Shown: piece by piece, positions 26,691-38,530 of the stretch | Layout of the letters: each line of letters starts with the position of its first letter | Numbering within the stretch: position 1 is the first letter of the stretch | DNA from: Epiperipatus broadwayi | Taxonomy: Eukaryota; Onychophora; Udeonychophora; Euonychophora; Peripatidae | Length of the DNA: 64,000 bases | Assembly (NCBI GenBank): GCA_028023455.1 | Contig: JAQFVV010000042.1 | Coordinates: 5,163,739 to 5,227,738, forward strand | Direction: 5' to 3' | Notes under the pieces: generated by a model | What the model was told of the DNA's origin: nothing | Database searches by the model: none | The model's input: the letters and a program-made list of their open reading frames with translations, nothing else | Made by a program: the position numbers and the translations under genes

Positions 26691-27142
26691 GTATGAATAC
26701 TGAATGCTTGATGGCGTTGTTTTTCACATAACGCATATCAATATACCATTTTAGTGGCCTAACTTATGGCTAACACTACAACAGTATTGTTTAGAGCCGT
26801 AACAGGCTGCCTTGAGGGCGATGTATCCTATGATTACATAACGAAATACTACACCCATTGATTTTCGACAGTATTCCTCAAGTGAGCGCAATTCAACTCT
26901 CGCTATGATCTGATTTGATGGCAGCCATATTTGAAGGATGCGAAACTATTAAAAAATTCATTGTGGATTTAGTATTACATATTACAAATTGTCAGGTCAG
27001 CACGCATGCTTCCCGACAATTCTGAACTGCACACAACCTGAAATGGTTAGGGTTTTCAGTAGAGTTCACACACAAATGCACGTTAATGCGTCAATCTGTG
27101 CGAGATCAGTAAAATGTCGGCGCGGCAAGTGTTCAAAATTGG

Positions 27143-27367
27143 TTGAAGGGGAGTGAATTGCCGGCCATAGAAGTTGACGCTGTTGTGTTTTTCCAGAAAG
27201 AGAACAACCATCCTGCCAGATGTGAAGCTATGTGTTTGTGGGAGGAACATGGTTTTAGTCAACTACAGAATTTGGGCAATTCCATTGCCATTCTTGCAAG
27301 CGTACCTGGGGTCTGCGTAAAGGAAGATGATTGGACAGCTCCAAAATCCCATTACTTACAGCTTTGA
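27143..27367 (+). CDS. hypothetical frame inside the TA-flanked element
   Basis: These 75 codons are of balanced composition, unlike other frames in the window. They start KGSELPAIEVDAVVFFQKEN, have an acidic/aromatic middle and end at TGA. No family, catalytic motif or membrane segment is visible. In-frame sequence upstream is open for only about four codons before the ATG, so it may be the last exon or a decayed end of a longer protein carried by the element. Expression is unproven. Confidence 0.3.
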   Translation: MKGSELPAIEVDAVVFFQKENNHPARCEAMCLWEEHGFSQLQNLGNSIAILASVPGVCVKEDDWTAPKSHYLQL

Positions 27368-27394
27368 GGCTTATTTCCTGTTGGAGTCAAACAA

Positions 27395-28280
27395 ATCTAA
27401 CTCCCCCCCCCCCCCCAAAAATGTTTTTTTTTAAAAAAACGAACTATTTAATTAAGGCTTTTTGAAAAAGATAAAAATTAAAGGGAGAACTTTTCGCTAT
27501 CATAGAAAGGTTTCGGTAGCGTAAATATTTTTTAAAAAAAAAACACACCTCATAATAAGAAAATAAAAGATGATAATTAAAAATCAAACCAACCCTCCTC
27601 TACCTTCTAAGAACGAACTCTTGGTTTATTAAAAATGGATTGATTAATAAGGCTTTCCAACCAAAAAAAAAGCTCAAAATCAATAGAAAGTCGATAAGGA
27701 AAAAGAATTGATAATTTAAAAGCAAATCACCACTCCAATAATTTGTATATTTTGTTTATCTCTTTATATGTATTCTATATTGGAACACATTTAAAATTAA
27801 TATGCGAAGTTTCCACAGTACATTGGCAAAAGATACTAAAAGACGAGAATTAAAATTCAAACCAAGCCACCTCCACCCTCTAAAAACCAACTGTTGGTTT
27901 ACTAATTAAAACTAAATTGTTCAAGGCTTTAAAAAAAAAAGCTCAAAATCCAAAAAAGGCGATAATTTAAAAGCAAACCAAGCCCCTTCTACCATCTAAA
28001 AACAAAGGCAACAAAAAAAAACCCGTACGAGTTTTATGTATAGAAAGAGATAAAAAAAATTTTTTTTTTTACCGTAGTATTATGTAAAGAAACCAATAAT
28101 TCAAAATTAAAAAAAAAAAAAAGCCGAAAATCCCCCCCAAAAAGTTGATAATTTAAAAGCAAACAACCCCCCTCCCCCCATATAAAAACAAAGTGTTTAA
28201 CGCAAAAAAAAAAACATGAGTTTTATGTATAGAAAGTGGAAAAAAATTTTTTTTTGTACCGTAGTATTCTGTAAAGAAAC
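27395..28280. repeat. degenerate tandem repeats within the TA-flanked element
   Basis: At least three units share A-run + GC(T/C)(C/G)AAAATC, GATAATTTAAAAGCAAA, a C-rich word (CCCCTCC..) and TCTAAAAACAAA. They start near 27664, 27934 and 28120. The last two also share GAGTTTTATGTATAGAAAG and TACCGTAGTATT.TGTAAAGAAAC. Spacing varies from about 185 to 270 bases, with C-runs and A-runs of varying length. It is non-coding. Confidence 0.7.
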
Positions 28281-28360
28281 TGAAGGCCTGTGAATCGGTA
28301 TATTGATGTGCATTGGTGAAAAAGAGCGCCATCAAACGGTAGGGTTCAGTATTCATACTA

Positions 28361-29129
28361 TTACCAAAAGAAGATTGTGAGTGTAATTACAAAACTTTTC
28401 ATTAAACAATTATATGGAGAACAAATACCAGAGGAAGTGAAATAGAATATACAGTATTCCAAACTTTCAAAAAAGAATATTGATGGAATTGCTCATATTA
28501 TTATGGAATAAGATATGAATTCATTCATAAACATTTTTCAGCTCTCATAAAAAACAAAGTGCAATTCTGTGAATTGGAAAAAGAATACAGAAACATTACT
28601 GGAAGATGGATATAAGAATATTTATTCTAAGCAAGTGATGCACAAAGTAAGAATAAATCAAAAGAGTGGAATGACATTCATAGATTTGTTAAGTATTCAG
28701 ACAAAAGATTTAGGAGACACTGTGGGTGAAATTTCCTAGACTGTGTAGAAAATATATATAGATAACACTTTCAAGGGAGAAGTTTTTTTTTGTCCTTTAA
28801 AACTAGTAAAAATATTTAAAATGCCCAGTCTTTAACTTCCTTAAAATTTACATAGGCATTAGATAAGAGAGTACAATCAAACAAGTATGAGAGAAAAGGT
28901 ATAGAGACTATAAGATAAAAAAAATACTTGCATTATATATTTTTTTGCTGAACATAAATTATTATCAAATAGAGAAAATAGATTACACATATAATTAGCT
29001 ATTGGAAAAATATAAAATGAGGACTTGAAATAAATTTTAAGAAATTGAAATAAATGTCAAAAGATCAAAGAAAGCTGATCATTAATAGGAAAAAAAAAAG
29101 ATTTGTGAAAAAATGGACTATCAAACTTG
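28361..29129. other. AT-rich stretch, possibly decayed LINE
   Basis: Composition resembles the LINE remnant that follows on the + strand (purine-rich, many short runs like coding sequence with stops), but I can align no motif. Confidence 0.3.
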
Positions 29130-29480
29130 GAAATCGCAAAACAAATGGAAATGGCAGAAAAAAACTATTAACTATATATTATGGAATAGAAATATTCTCA
29201 ATAAAACAAAGGCCATAATTTATATAGAGTATTTTTCTATGCAGGCCAGAAAAATCAACAATGAGTAAAAAACACAAATCTGTGAACTTATAATTAGAAA
29301 ATACTTTGGAGATCAACATCCAAGATATATAAAAAAAGATAAGAAATGTGGATATATAGAAAATAATAAGTACACAAAAAAAGTAGTAAAAGAGATTATA
29401 TAAAAATGAAAAAGAGATGATCCTGCCATATATAGAGAATGCTGATAGAAGAATATTTAAATGATAAAAAAAAAAATTGA
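29130..29480 (+). pseudogene. LINE ORF2 C-terminal remnant
   Basis: With stops ignored, the + strand reads INYILWNRNILNKTKAIIY, then RKYFGDQHPRYIKKDKK and CGYIENNKYTKK. This matches the region after the LINE reverse transcriptase domain: the W.R.L..KT.A.IY helix, then (F/W)G..HP.YIKKD.LC...E.GG. The catalytic RT core is not seen. It is a heavily decayed fragment of unknown clade. Confidence 0.5.
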
Positions 29481-30949
29481 GAGGAAAAAGAAAAAATAGT
29501 TGACTAACTGGTATCCCAACATTATAATAGTAAAACTGGAATTAAAATAACAAGAGACAAATTATAAATGGCAAATATAATCATATTTGAATAAGATGAA
29601 GAATAAACAATGTTTCTTTACATAGTCACTTTGACAAAATAAAAGAACTAACCAGCTAAATCCACAAATAATTTGGTATAACAAACTCAATATACAGACT
29701 ATGACTTGAAATTATAAGAGCCAATTAATCAATATTAAATAATAGTACTTGGGCACTAGTTGTTCATGAGACTTTATAATAAATTCTGAAGAGTACTGTG
29801 TAAACAAAGTTTGTAAATAAAATAGTATAATTGAAAAAATGCCTATAGATATTTTCAATTCTAATAAATTATTAAACAAAATATGTTAAAAATTATAAAT
29901 CAACTACCACTCAAAAGATGAAGAGGGTGAGTGGGGATGGGATATCAGATGATGTTCAAACAGTAAAGGTCATTACAGATGGAACTTCAATCTATTAATT
30001 TTCAACTCTTGAATTCATCACATTAATGATCAAAATTGTTAAAATTCATAAATGTGAATAACTAGATTAAGATTGTTTGAAGACATATCTTTTGAGATAA
30101 AATAGAAAATGCAGACCAATATTAGATTTATTTAAAAAAAAAAAAAAAACCCATGAAGACAATATAAAAAATGATATCTGCAGCAGTGTGTTGTCAAAAC
30201 AGAATGTCTAAAAATAGCATTATTCTTAAGAAAATCTATAAATTATTTTAAACAAATCTATTTATTTCATAAATTTAGGAACCTCATTAAGTTTTATTTG
30301 CAAATAAAAATGGCCACTACAACTCCAGGAACTAAAATTTGATAAACAAAAAAAAATAAAAAATTAAAGAATGAGTTTTATTATGACTATATAACAGTAT
30401 AAATCCATATATATATATGTTCACATATATCGCATGCTAGTCTTCAGAATATTTATCATTTTGCAGTTTTGTAATCATATCTATAATAAATTGTTCTGCT
30501 CATCTTCACTAAAAAAACAATCCCTACTTAAGTAATTCTACACACATATATATACTAAAATCCCTGATTTAGCATAAGATCTATGGAATGCTATAGAACA
30601 AGAATAGCATAAATTTTAATCTTGAACTTCTTTTTTCTTTAAAAAATAGTCAGTATATTTTGGTGAATATTATAGAACAAGGTATAGTAAAATAATAAAC
30701 TGTGAAATAAACCACAAACTGTTGCAGTGAATGATAACTGAAGTCAAACTATATAGTATTTAAAATTAAAAATATGAAAGAAAAAATCTGGCAAGATATT
30801 TACTATTTTATAAAATAGATAAAGCATGTGATATATAAATATACATGGTTTATTTTTGCATATGTGGCTGTATTTAATGTTTATTTTTAATAATCTGGAC
30901 ATATATATTTAGACCTTGATAACATTCAGTTGATAATTCATCCATGAAA
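29481..30949. other. AT-rich non-coding stretch
   Basis: No gene, RNA or inverted-end element is seen. Confidence 0.4.
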
Positions 30950-31520
30950 GTTGAAAAATGTTTGAATTCTATTTCCAATCCTATCTTCTCATTAAATGTT
31001 ATTACTGAGATCTTTATAATGTAAACAAAATCCAATTCTTCCAAGAAAATAATACTCTCAAATTCTTCATAAAACTTATTAGAAAGTGCATTATTTTATT
31101 TGCTTGCCATGGCCAATTCAATGAAGATGTAAAATAATACTTCCAAGTTCTTCATAAAACTTATTAGAAAGTACATTATTTTATTTGCTTCCCATGGCTA
31201 ATTCAATGAAGATGTGTGCTTTCATAACTGTAAATTCGTTATTATAATTATTATTTTACAAGAGATATTACAGAAATATATGCTTTATTTTTTCATATAC
31301 ATCAAAAAATAATGTTTTTTAAAAATGTAATTATGATTTAAGAAACATGTTAAACTTCCATAGCATTCTGCGTAATGATCCATCTACAGTGTACATATAT
31401 TGACTCCTACAAAAACAATTCTCTAGTTTTGTAAAACTTTTTAGCAAGTGCATTATTCTTTATTCACTTCACAGAGCCAATCAAATGAAAATGTTCCTTC
31501 ACAATTATAGATTCATTATC
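30950..31520. repeat. diverged direct repeats, ~85-bp period
   Basis: TTCTTCATAAAACTTATTAG...GCATTATTTTATTTGCTT...ATTCAATGAAGATGT occurs at 31063-31126 and again at 31148-31212 (85 bases apart). A more diverged copy is at about 31430-31490. An 84-base step is the length of a C2H2 zinc-finger plus linker, but no Cys/His pattern survives in any frame. Confidence 0.55.
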
Positions 31521-34500
31521 ATCATATCCAGAAAAATGAAAGATTGGCTTATGATCCTAGTTTCATATTTACAGAATATTATGGAGCATACCTAAATAAA
31601 ATTATTTTCAATGTCTTCGTTACATCAATTGGAGATTCACTTGTCATTTTCATTCAAAAAATTAGAATAACAATTTTACATAGATATAATTTCAATAATT
31701 ATATCATTCCAATGTAATCTGAGCTCATTTCAACAATCAAGTCTGCCTTATTTGAATTAATCCCCAATGTTCCAAACATTTTTGGATGATTATCAGGGGC
31801 AGAAGATTTTTCTTATATTATTGGTTTATTGAACATTATTTACAATATATAATTTTTACAGAATGCTTTTAAAATATTCGGTAACAATTGCACAACATTC
31901 AAAACACCATAAAACTAGGAATCAAAAAAAATTTTATTGTTTTACTTTTAATCAGTTCAAATTAAAAATGCCATCATCATATTACATCTTGAAATCTGTT
32001 TCATGAAGCAACTTATAAACTGCTTCCAAGATCTATATCATATAAATGAAAAAGTCAAAAATAGTACACATCTCTTTTATAACATTAGTTTTCATTTCAA
32101 ATGCCTGAGTTGTGCATAATTAACAACAGAATTAGATTCCCAGAGAGATTCTAGCATCAGCATTATGCTTAATTATTTCATATCTAAAGATATCAATTTT
32201 TTTAAAATTTGAAAAATTAATAAAAAAAAGTATGTCATTTATATATATATATTTCAAATTTTTGAATTTATGCTTATAGAAAATTCATTCTGTACAAATA
32301 TATCCCATAAATCATATCCATTTGTTTTCCAACTAAAATGCATTATCTAAGTTTTCTAAAATATCTTCAAATTCAAGAGGAATTCAAGCTATAACCAAAA
32401 GAGTAGTAAAAAAAAATAATGTAAAGAAGCATTAGAAGAATACTGGCAATTGAGTTCTTTCTCTGGATTAAGAGAATTTGTTTCACACTATTATCTTGTA
32501 TTCATTAATTACCCTACTTATACAGATGCTTCTAAAGCAACAATGAAAAATGGATTATAATTGTCAATGCGATTTTAAATGCAAGCTATCACATCAATTA
32601 GTTCCAAGGCCCTTAGTAGACACCATAGATTTATAGATAGCAACAAATCCTTAATAATATACATTCAAAACATTCATATACTGTATATATATGTATAGAG
32701 AGAGAGACATCTTAACATATACATACAAAAAAATACATATATTACTATATATATATATATTTTTAAACGAGTTAATATTACATATTTAGAATACAAATAA
32801 AAAGTGCCAGAATGGATTTTTTTTTTTTGTTGGAATTATTTAAATTTGAAGCATAATATAAATCTTTAAATTTTGTTATAGACCCCTCAGAAATAAAATA
32901 AATGCAGAAACAATTTTATTTTATATAGAATAAAATAAATTATGAATAACTCTCTATAATTTCTTCGAGTATAATAACTACTGTTTCCTATTGCATTGCC
33001 AAATGTATATCATATAATATTCAATTTACCACACACTTTACTAAAAGTGCAGGAAAGGATGGATAATAAAGCATTGTAAAAGTAGTAAAGTGTTTGGTCA
33101 ATTGAATATTATAACTCCCTATAAACTGGACATTTTAGATGAAATTGGTAGGTACTTTTAGGATAATTGTCTCAATAAATTATTTGCCATTTATTCTTCA
33201 CATATATATAAAACAAAATTAATTCTGTAAGTAAATGTGCAAGCAATTGATCATGTACATAAATATATATTGAAGTGGCGATATATGCTAAATTTTATTC
33301 TAACCCTCCTTGCGTACATCACATTTTATTGATAGACTATGATTAAATTATATATTGTTTATTGAACTGGAAGTGTATACCACTTTTCAACATATATGTA
33401 TATGAAATAGATGTTTTTTGTATGTGTACTATGCACATATAAATTAAAATTATAAATAAAACATTTAAAAAATAATATATTTATCAATAATAGAGAGGGA
33501 TAATTTATATATATTTTACGCATTCTGTTGAAAAAAAAAAACAACTTACTATACCATATTATTTTTAAAATAAAGTAAATAACGAAATGGCTGCCTTTTA
33601 GTGCAATTAAATATGCTCTGGGCAATATTCTGTTGTTTTTTTGTCAATGGCTTTTTCACTTAAAAAAACATAATAGACTAGTCTTGTTATCAAGAAACTA
33701 AGCTATCTCTAAATGTTTTAAGTCAGTATCAACTTTAAGTATGGTTTAAAATTTTCAGCATTAAGCTTAGACAACATTTTATTATGCAAAGTATGCCACA
33801 TTCGGAAAACTTAAAATTTTTTTATCAATAAATTTGATCATGTACACTATTCCCGAGATGGAAAAATGGCTATTACTGTATTGTAAAATATATTATCTCT
33901 ATGGCATTTAATGATTTTTTTGTTTGTTTGTTTCTTTACATTTTTTTGGGATAGCATATAATTGAGTCATGCATACTGATACAATATAGTTCATGGCTTC
34001 GCTGTATATGTTTCTGTATTGTAATTATATATGCGCATATATGTATAAATTGACTAAATGCAACTAGTAAATGTATATTTACAATTCCAAATTAAAATCT
34101 ACCAATGTTATTATTAAATAATCATTTGAAAACAAATAATTATATAATCTAATATTTATTTTATTGGAAAATAAAAGACCCCATTCAATATATATATTCA
34201 TGAGTTTTAGATTAAAAATGAAATGTCAAAACATACATTTTCACAAATAGTAGCATAAAATATGATTGATACATATTTGTCATTTTAAATGGATTAAACA
34301 TATTAAAATTCCTATTTTAAAACATATATCAATATTATACATTTAACTGAAAAGTAATAGAATTCAGATCACTCAATAAAACATGAAGAGATGTACGTTA
34401 AGAATAAACAAGATGGAGTCAAAAGTGAAATACATAGGTTAAAAGAATAACTTGAAAAAAAAATAGAAATGGAACTGAGCTGAATATATAGATACAAAGA

Positions 34501-34920
34501 TAATACATGTATAGTTGGAGATAGTTGGACAAAATAAGGAAGTTTGTTGGTGTGATGTGGAGGAAAAGGTTAAGGATTAGAATAAGTGGAGTAAACTCAG
34601 AAAGACTTTCAACTTGTAGAGAATAGATTAGAGGTTGAAAATAATGATCAAAATTCACAATTTATGAATAAACTTAAATTGATGAAATTCTTTATTTTAT
34701 AATGATTATAAATCCTCATTTTTATTAATGACATTATTAGCTGTATGAAACATATTTTATCTTCAACATCATATAAATTGAAATTATTGTAAAAATTGTA
34801 TTGTCAACCAGATGCTTCAAAAAATAATATAATATTTCAACAAATTTAAAATATTATCTACACCATTTTTTCCCCCAAAAAATAGTTCATAATTTTCCAT
34901 ATATATAAAAGAATACACCA
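31521..34920. other. AT-rich non-coding stretch with short microsatellites
   Basis: TA and GA runs lie near 32680-32760. The open frames at 33359-33625 and 34419-34658 (minus) are low-complexity. Nothing else is recognised. Confidence 0.4.
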
Positions 34921-35335
34921 AATGTCTTTTTAAAACTTTTTTATATGACTATTATAAAAATAAAATTACATACAAGGTTTTGACTATTTTATAATATCTT
35001 TTTCAAGAAAAATAAAAATACAAATATATAATTACATACAAGGTTTTGACTATTTTATAATATCTTTTTCAAGAAAACTAAAAAATAAAAATACAAATAT
35101 ATAATAATAAATATAAATATCACATATTCCAATCAAATCCAAACACATTAAAAAATACTAAAAAATTTTCTTTACCACAACACCTTTTCTACTGCAAACC
35201 ATATCAAAACTTTATCAATTTTTTTATATTTAGCTACCCATCTAAAAATACCCTAAAAAGATTTAATAACAGATCTATTATTTCCTTTTTCCCTTACTAT
35301 TGACATTCTATTTAATTCAAATCCCTTCCTTTATT
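34921..35335. repeat. left outer arm of the 34.9-39.8 kb inverted-repeat cluster
   Basis: This arm matches the inverse of about 39520-39830 over some 300-400 bases. Shared words include TATATGACTATTATAAAAATAAAA, TTATAATAT.(G)TCTTTTTCAAG, CAAATATATAATAATAAATAT, AAACTTTATCAATTTTTTTA and ACATTCTATTTAATTCA. It carries its own recent 66-bp tandem duplication. Read on the minus strand it contains a decayed counterpart (IDKVL..FA.EKVL) of a frame better kept in the right arm. Confidence 0.75.
34965..35096. repeat. 66-bp tandem duplication
   Basis: ATTACATACAAGGTTTTGAC and the following ~45 bases occur twice in a row, from 34965 and from 35031. The copies are near-identical, differing by a short insertion near the end, which indicates a young duplication. 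Confidence 0.85.
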
Positions 35336-35344
35336 ATTCTTTAA

Positions 35345-36102
35345 ATCACATGCTCACTATTTCTTATGCTAGCCTATTACTGTTATTAAAACAGGCAAAA
35401 CACTCTCCATATAGTAGTGCCACTCAGAGTAATCAATGGGTGCCAGAAGGCTTGTGCATAAAATCCCTATCTAGTGCCTACTCATCCAATACCCCCAGGC
35501 TGGTTACTGGCTTTTGGCCTTCGTCAGTGAGGAGCTTTGGATCTGAGAGCACTGCACCTAGATCTTAGGATCAAATGCAACCCTCCAGCAGCCACCTTTT
35601 ATCTCTTACTTAACTACAAAACTATGAGAATAAAATTGAAAAACACAATATTTTCAATCTAAGCTCAATAGCTTATATAATGATATGGGTCTGAACCCAA
35701 TTCAGTACCCATACATCTTGGTGTCCTTGGCTCTTTAACAACCATAGCCAACACTATCCTATTAGGCAGGATTGGTGTTAAACTACTAAACATCACATGA
35801 TCACTATTTCTTATGCTAGCACATTACTGTTATTAAAATAGGCAAAACTCTCTCCATATAGTAGTGCCACTCAGTGCCAACTAGAATGATCAATGGATGC
35901 CAGAAGGCTCGTGCATAGAATCCCTATCTAGTGCCTAATCATCCAATATCTCGACTAGTTTCTGGCTTTTGACCTTCGTAAGTGAGGAGCTTTGGATCTA
36001 AGAGCACTGCACCTAGACCTTAGGATCTAATGCAACCCCCCAGCAGCCACTTTTTATCTCTACTTAACTACAAAACTATGAGAATAAAATTGAAAACACA
36101 AT
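35345..36102 (+). repeat. ~455-bp repeat family, two units on the + strand
   Basis: The units begin near 35345 and 35796 with (CATCACATG)ATCACTATTTCTTATGCTAGC. They run through AGTGCCACTCAG, GGCTTTTGGCCTTCGTCAGT and GCACTGCACCTAGA, to ACTATGAGAATAAAATTGAA. The second is cut short at about 36102, where the orientation reverses. Short open frames around 72 codons recur in every unit because the units are copies; they carry no recognised domain. Confidence 0.85.
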
Positions 36103-36915
36103 GACTATACAAGCTATTGAGCTTAGATTGAAAATATTATTGTTTTCAATTTTATTCTCATAGTTTTGTAGTTAACTAGAGTAAAAGATGGCTGCTTTGA
36201 GGGTTGCATTAGATCCTAAGATCTAGGTGCAGTGCTCTCAGCTCCAAGGCTCCTCATTGATGAAGGCCAAAAGTCAGAAACTAGTCTGGGGATATTGGAT
36301 GAGTAGGCACTAGATAGGGATTTTATGCACAATTCTTCTGGCATCCATTGATTACTGTGGTTGGCACTACTATATGGAGAGAGTTTTGCCTGTTTTAATA
36401 ACAGTAATATGCTAGCATAAGAAATAGTGATCATGTGATGTTTAGTGGTTTACACCAATCCTACCAAATAGGATAGTGGTGGCTATGAGTGTTAAAAAGC
36501 CAAAGACACCAAAATGTATGGGTACTGAGCCGGGTTTAAACCCATGTGACTATATAAGTTATTGAGCTTAGATTGAAAATATTATTGTGCTTTCAATTTT
36601 ATTCTCATAGTCTTGTAGTTAAGTAGAGATAAAAGATGGCAGCTGGAGGGTTGGATTAGATCCAAAGATCTAGGTGCAGTGCTCTCAGATCCAAAACTCC
36701 TCACAGACGAAGGCCAAAAGCTAGAAACTAGTTTGGGAATATTGGATGAGTAGGCAGTAGATAGGGATTTTATGCACAAGCCTTCTGGCATTCATTGATT
36801 ACTTTGGTTGGCACTAAGTGGCACTACTATATGTAGAGTTTTGCCTGTTTTAATAACAGTAATAGGCTAGCAGAAGAAATAGTGATCATTTGATGTTTAG
36901 TGGTTTAACACCAAT
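36103..36915 (-). repeat. ~455-bp repeat family, two units on the - strand
   Basis: Units start (left edge on the + strand) at 36103 and 36548 with GACTATA(T/C)AAG(C/T)TATTGAGCTTAG. They are the inverse of the units at 35345-36102, so the region around 36103 is the centre of a palindrome. The second unit is interrupted at 36915 by a LINE and resumes at 38531. Confidence 0.85.
36910..36915. repeat. target-site duplication of the LINE (left copy)
   Basis: ACCAAT here and at 38531-38536 brackets the LINE. Removing the LINE and one copy restores the uninterrupted ~455-bp repeat unit as seen in its neighbours. Confidence 0.75.
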
Positions 36916-38530
36916 GTGTGTGATGTACCGTGAGTTCTCCTTAAAAGGAGTCAGGAATCTCTCAGCAACTATGCCCAAAGAAACCTGTTAGCCACTTTAC
37001 CTTCCCCACCCTAAGCTTTCCTATAATCTGCTCCATCCCATTTTCACAACATAATCTTTGTCAACTCTATGGCCTTTATACCTAAATCCCCCTTATCTTT
37101 TCCCAAACACAGCATAAAAACCAATAACCCACTTTCTGTATAATCATTATGTTCATATTTATTCTCCCATAACTTATTTATTTGTACCCTTTCTGCTTTC
37201 AAGCATTTACCTTCGATCAACAATTGCCTAATATTTTCTATATCTTCCTTGCACAATTTGCAAACTACATCACCCTTATTTTTCCATTTACATGTATATT
37301 CTCTTGTTACTAAAGATCCTGTTCGAGCCTTAAATAATAAGCTACTTTCCTTACTATTATCATAAATTAACTCGCACCCAATGTTCCGTTTGCTTTTATA
37401 TATATTTCAACTCTTTTTACTCTCCATACTAGTTCTCCATCTCTCCAAGTCCCTATTCTTTATTAATGAATCTATTCTTTTATCCCATTCCTTACCACTA
37501 TAATACTCAACAATCCTCCTAACATAATCATCCCACCTTTTATACAAAAATACTGATATAAATTCTTTATCCAAATCCTTTGCATCCCCGCATTACCTTT
37601 CTCACCCATCTTGTTGCCTGCCCTTTACTCATAACCCAATTAAATATTGTTTTGGCTATTCTTTAATCATCCACAAACTGCAACCTATTAAACATTTTCA
37701 TTTTACTTTTTGCATCTCTCATATAAAAACTTGACCATCCCATTTCTCCTTAAATTGTCTCCTTTGCAGTCCATACCTCTGCATCTAATGCATGTCTTCC
37801 TATTTCCCTTTGTATTTTCTCTAAGTAATCTAATACCCTTATACTAACACATCATTACCATATGTTAACACCTGCTACCACAACTACCTTCCATACAATT
37901 CTAGCTACATCATATTTATTATATGAAAACACTGTTAATTTCTTTACTAAATCCTTTCTTTTCTTTGCTTCATTTACCATTTTTTTCTCCCATTCAACCA
38001 AGCAATTTTCTTGATTACTTAGGATGATCCTCAAATAACTATATCTATCCACCACATTTAACTTTATATCCGCCAATAAAAATTCTACATCTCTTTCCCC
38101 ATTATTAATCATCATTATATTTGATTTTTCTTCACTAAATTTACTCCCCATCTCTTTACACACCCTTGCACAAGTCCTCAGCATGCACACAAAAAAATAT
38201 CATCTGCAAAAAAAAAAAGACCGGGCAAAATATATACTCCCTTGCCACCCATCAATGATATCTCTATCCCTCTTCCTAGTCTTTCTATTGCTTTCGCCAT
38301 TTCACTCAAATACAACAAAAACAAAATAGGTGACATGGGGCATCCTTGTCTTAATCCCACCCCATTTTTAACTTTAACCAATTCTATATCCCCTAATTGG
38401 TAAGTATAGTAATTATTTTCATATAATTTCTTAATAATATTTCCTAAAGCTTTATCCATTCCAAATTTGCTAACCTTACCCATAATCTATTTCTATTTAC
38501 TCTATCATATGCCTTCTCTATATTTATAAA
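36916..38530 (-). mobile_element. 5'-truncated LINE inserted in the repeat cluster
   Basis: The element is bordered by the ACCAAT duplication, breaks a ~455-bp unit and is oriented on the minus strand. It retains the middle and C-terminal part of ORF2 and a short 3' end. There is no poly-A at the 3' border: the minus strand ends ...GTACATCACACAC. 5' truncation at 38530 inside the RT domain is usual for LINE insertion. All frames are broken by shifts, so the copy is dead but not very old. Confidence 0.85.
37000..38525 (-). pseudogene. LINE ORF2: reverse transcriptase and C-terminal zinc knuckle, frameshifted
   Basis: From the 5' side on the minus strand, INIEKAYDRVNRNRLW is RT block 2. A frame change leads to the 38178-38483 frame with LRQGCPMSPILFLLYLSEMA (RT block 4) and FFADDIFL (the catalytic F/Y-ADD, block 5). 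Next comes the 37855-38190 frame with KFSEEKSNIMMIN and YSYLRIILS (blocks 6-7 and thumb). Near 37270-37200 a knuckle VCKLCKEDIENIRQLLIEGK resembles the C..C..(E)DI.H.LLEC end of many LINE proteins. The N-terminal endonuclease is missing. Clade is uncertain. Confidence 0.85.

Larger units (their letters stand above)
26691..28358 (+). mobile_element. TA-flanked DNA element with long inverted ends (1668 bp), family unknown
   Basis: The two ends are inverted copies over about 65-75 bases. They share GTATGAATACTGAA, then TTGATGGCG, TTTTTCAC and ATCAATATACC, with a 7-base indel between them. TA stands at both borders (26689-26690 and 28359-28360), as for Tc1/mariner/pogo-like elements. The left half (26740-27370) is clearly less AT-rich and contains a 75-codon frame. 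The right half is a degenerate tandem array. I recognise no transposase, so it is non-autonomous or of a type I do not know. Confidence 0.75.

Noticed and set aside
35350-35568. 72-codon frames recurring at 35.4, 36.2, 36.6 and 38.7 kb
   Set aside because: They are copies of the ~455-bp repeat read in one orientation; no start context, no family, and they vary in frame integrity.
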